Below, piece after piece: positions 4,560 through 6,034 of a DNA stretch of 6,034 nucleotides. Numbering within the stretch: the first letter of the stretch is position 1; every line of letters begins with the position of its first letter. The notes beneath the pieces are model-generated. The model had not been told where the DNA came from. It made no database searches and saw nothing but the letters and a program-made list of their open reading frames with translations. The position numbers were made by a program, and so were the translations under genes. This DNA comes from JSC-12 sp033764965 (GTDB lineage: Bacteria; Cyanobacteriota; Cyanobacteriia; Leptolyngbyales; Leptolyngbyaceae), in contig JANRIN010000150.1 of assembly GCA_033764965.1 (NCBI GenBank), positions 1-6,034 on the forward strand. Reading direction: 5' to 3'.

Positions 4560-6034
4560 ATGACACTAACGCAGGTTGGGGGCGTTTTACTGATCTTTTT
4601 AGTTTGCCCGCTGTTGGGTGGACTGCCTCTGATTCGCTGGATCACGATCGCTCTCACAGGTCGATCGCTGGAACAACTGGGAACGGGGAACGTGAGCGTT
4701 TCAGCAGCGTTCTATCATGGCGGTCGCTGGGTGGGGATGCTGGCAGTCCTTTCGGAAGCATTCAAGGGTATCGCGGCGGTTCTGCTGGCACGCTGGTTTT
4801 TTCTGCCCGGATCCGCCTGGGAAGTTGGAGCGCTGATTGCCCTGGTGATGGGGCGCTACTGGTTTGCGAAGGGCGCTGGCACCACGAATGTGGTCTGGGG
4901 ATTTGTGGTGCATGACCCGATCGTATCGGGGTTGGTGTTCTTAATTGGCGGCATCAGCTTTACGATTTTGCGCGATCGGCGACAGGCAAAGTTTGGGGTG
5001 CTGGCGTTGTTAACCCTGTTGACTGCCCTGCTGCATCCCTACAACCAGCCGCTGATCATTGTGACTGCCAGCCTATCCCTGTTAATGGGATGGATTTATA
5101 CCAAAGTTCCCGATGATCTGGACTTAAATTCTCGTTCTGCCCAGGGAGGTTCACGGACTGTGTTTCAGTTCTTTCAAGGCGATCGCTCACTCCATTCCCT
5201 GGATGATAAATTAAACCCTCAAAAGTTTGGGCAGAAAGCCGCTACCCTGGCAGAACTCCGACGAGTGGGCTATCCCGTACCGCTAGGTTGGGCATTCGTT
5301 CCAGGGGATGATCCAGAACCCTTGCTTCAACGCCTCTCCCCGTCTCCGCAACAGCCCTTTGTGGTGCGTTCTTCCGCCGTGGGAGAAGATTCTGAAACCG
5401 CATCGGCGGCGGGGCAGTATACCAGCATTCTCAATGTCACCAGTCGCGCAGCCATGTTTCCGGCAATCAATCGCTGTTTCGCCTCCTACCAACAACCATC
5501 AGCCGTGCAGTATCGCCGCGATCGCAATTTGCCCGAAGCGTTGATGGCGGTGCTGGTGCAGGAACAGGTGCAGGGAGTGTTTTCGGGGGTTGCCTTTAGC
5601 CGCGATCCGATCGCGCGGCAGGGAACCGAAGTATTGATTGAGGCATTACCGGGAGCGGCGAGTCAGGTGGTGTCGGGCAAAATCACGCCAGAAACGTACC
5701 GGGTTGCGGTTGATGACGGGTTGATACAAACTGCCCCATCAACCCGTTGGGAAGTGCCAGACGATCTCCAGTTGCCTGTGGAGGGTGCGGGAGCAGTGCC
5801 GTCTAGTGTGATTCAGCAAGTCGCTTACCTGGCACGGCACCTGGAAGCCTATTATCACGGGATTCCGCAAGATATTGAATGGAGCTTTGATGGGGAAACG
5901 CTGTGGTTGTTGCAGTCTCGTCCTGTGACAACCCTACTGCCGCTGTGGACACGCAAAATTGCCTCGGAAGTGATTCCAGGGTTGATTCGTCCCTTAACCT
6001 GGTCGATAAATCGCCCGTTGACCTGCGGCGTGTG
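4560..6034 (+). CDS. PlsY-like membrane domain fused to PEP/pyruvate-binding (PEP synthase-type) domain, 3'-truncated
   Basis: The frame is open from the ATG at 4560 to the right edge, giving 491 residues with no stop. The nearest upstream in-frame stop is at 4527 and no other start intervenes. Residues 1-180 are strongly hydrophobic with several membrane helices and resemble PlsY glycerol-3-phosphate acyltransferase: GTGNVSVSAA (41-50) for the usual GSGNIGATN, and SEAFKGIAAVLLAR (65-78) for the DxxKG motif. The usual GH before the glycine loop is GR (98-99), and GGKG is replaced by KGAGTT (104-109). Residues about 205-460 are a pyruvate phosphate dikinase-type ATP-grasp domain: GQKAATLAELRRVGYPVP, VVRSSAVGEDSETASAAGQY (268-287), SGVAFSRDP (342-350), SGKITPETY (372-380) and DIEWSFDG...LQSRPVT (438-457). 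A phosphohistidine domain would be expected beyond the edge. Similar fusions, often labelled glycerol-3-phosphate acyltransferase, occur in cyanobacteria to my recollection; the reaction is uncertain. Confidence 0.9.
   Translation, partial: MTLTQVGGVLLIFLVCPLLGGLPLIRWITIALTGRSLEQLGTGNVSVSAAFYHGGRWVGMLAVLSEAFKGIAAVLLARWFFLPGSAWEVGALIALVMGRYWFAKGAGTTNVVWGFVVHDPIVSGLVFLIGGISFTILRDRRQAKFGVLALLTLLTALLHPYNQPLIIVTASLSLLMGWIYTKVPDDLDLNSRSAQGGSRTVFQFFQGDRSLHSLDDKLNPQKFGQKAATLAELRRVGYPVPLGWAFVPGDDPEPLLQRLSPSPQQPFVVRSSAVGEDSETASAAGQYTSILNVTSRAAMFPAINRCFASYQQPSAVQYRRDRNLPEALMAVLVQEQVQGVFSGVAFSRDPIARQGTEVLIEALPGAASQVVSGKITPETYRVAVDDGLIQTAPSTRWEVPDDLQLPVEGAGAVPSSVIQQVAYLARHLEAYYHGIPQDIEWSFDGETLWLLQSRPVTTLLPLWTRKIASEVIPGLIRPLTWSINRPLTCGV

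Noticed and set aside
4604..4915. A 103-codon + strand frame inside the PlsY-like gene
   Set aside because: It overlaps in another frame the membrane domain that shows PlsY-like motifs; its own translation is low-hydrophobicity and featureless.
5308..5544. A 78-codon + strand frame inside the ATP-grasp region
   Set aside because: The overlapping frame carries the conserved VRSSAVGED motif; this one is a shadow.

Overview
This window looks like a chromosomal segment from a cyanobacterium. The octamer GCGATCGC (HIP1, the hallmark over-represented palindrome of many cyanobacterial genomes) occurs ten times in about 6 kb, at 207, 309, 411, 513, 1998, 2482, 2921, 3739, 5179 and 5518. The protein types also fit: a TPR-CHAT protein, a bactofilin, and a PlsY-like/PEP-synthase-like fusion. 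All six genes are on the + strand, and both edges cut through genes.

Left block (1-3779): a large TPR-CHAT caspase-like protease lacks its N-terminus at the window edge. Its last 11 bp overlap an unrecognised 252-residue protein made of two small domains around a long disordered linker. About 80 bp later comes a 186-residue protein with a proline-rich N-terminus, a charged helical stalk and two C-terminal membrane segments. Gene order and overlap suggest one transcription unit of protease, soluble partner and membrane protein. That layout resembles protease-triggered conflict or cell-death systems, but the function is inferred, not shown.

Right block (3894-6034): after a 114-bp gap that may hold a promoter and contains a short perfect hairpin, there is a 74-residue single-pass membrane protein. 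A bactofilin (polymerising cytoskeletal beta-helix protein) follows 32 bp later. The last gene, starting 7 bp after the bactofilin, is truncated by the right edge and fuses a divergent PlsY-like membrane domain to a pyruvate/PEP-binding ATP-grasp domain. The small membrane protein resembles the N-terminal tail plus anchor of bactofilin-associated M23 peptidases without the enzyme. This makes it a candidate membrane anchor for the bactofilin. The block reads as an envelope or cytoskeleton operon.

No RNA genes, insertion sequences, CRISPR arrays, attachment sites or convincing terminators were seen. Besides the genes, the notable features are a 102-bp-periodic TPR repeat array with a HIP1 site in each of four consecutive units, a G-quadruplex-capable C-rich tract at the left edge, and a 27-bp tandem repeat in the membrane-protein gene.
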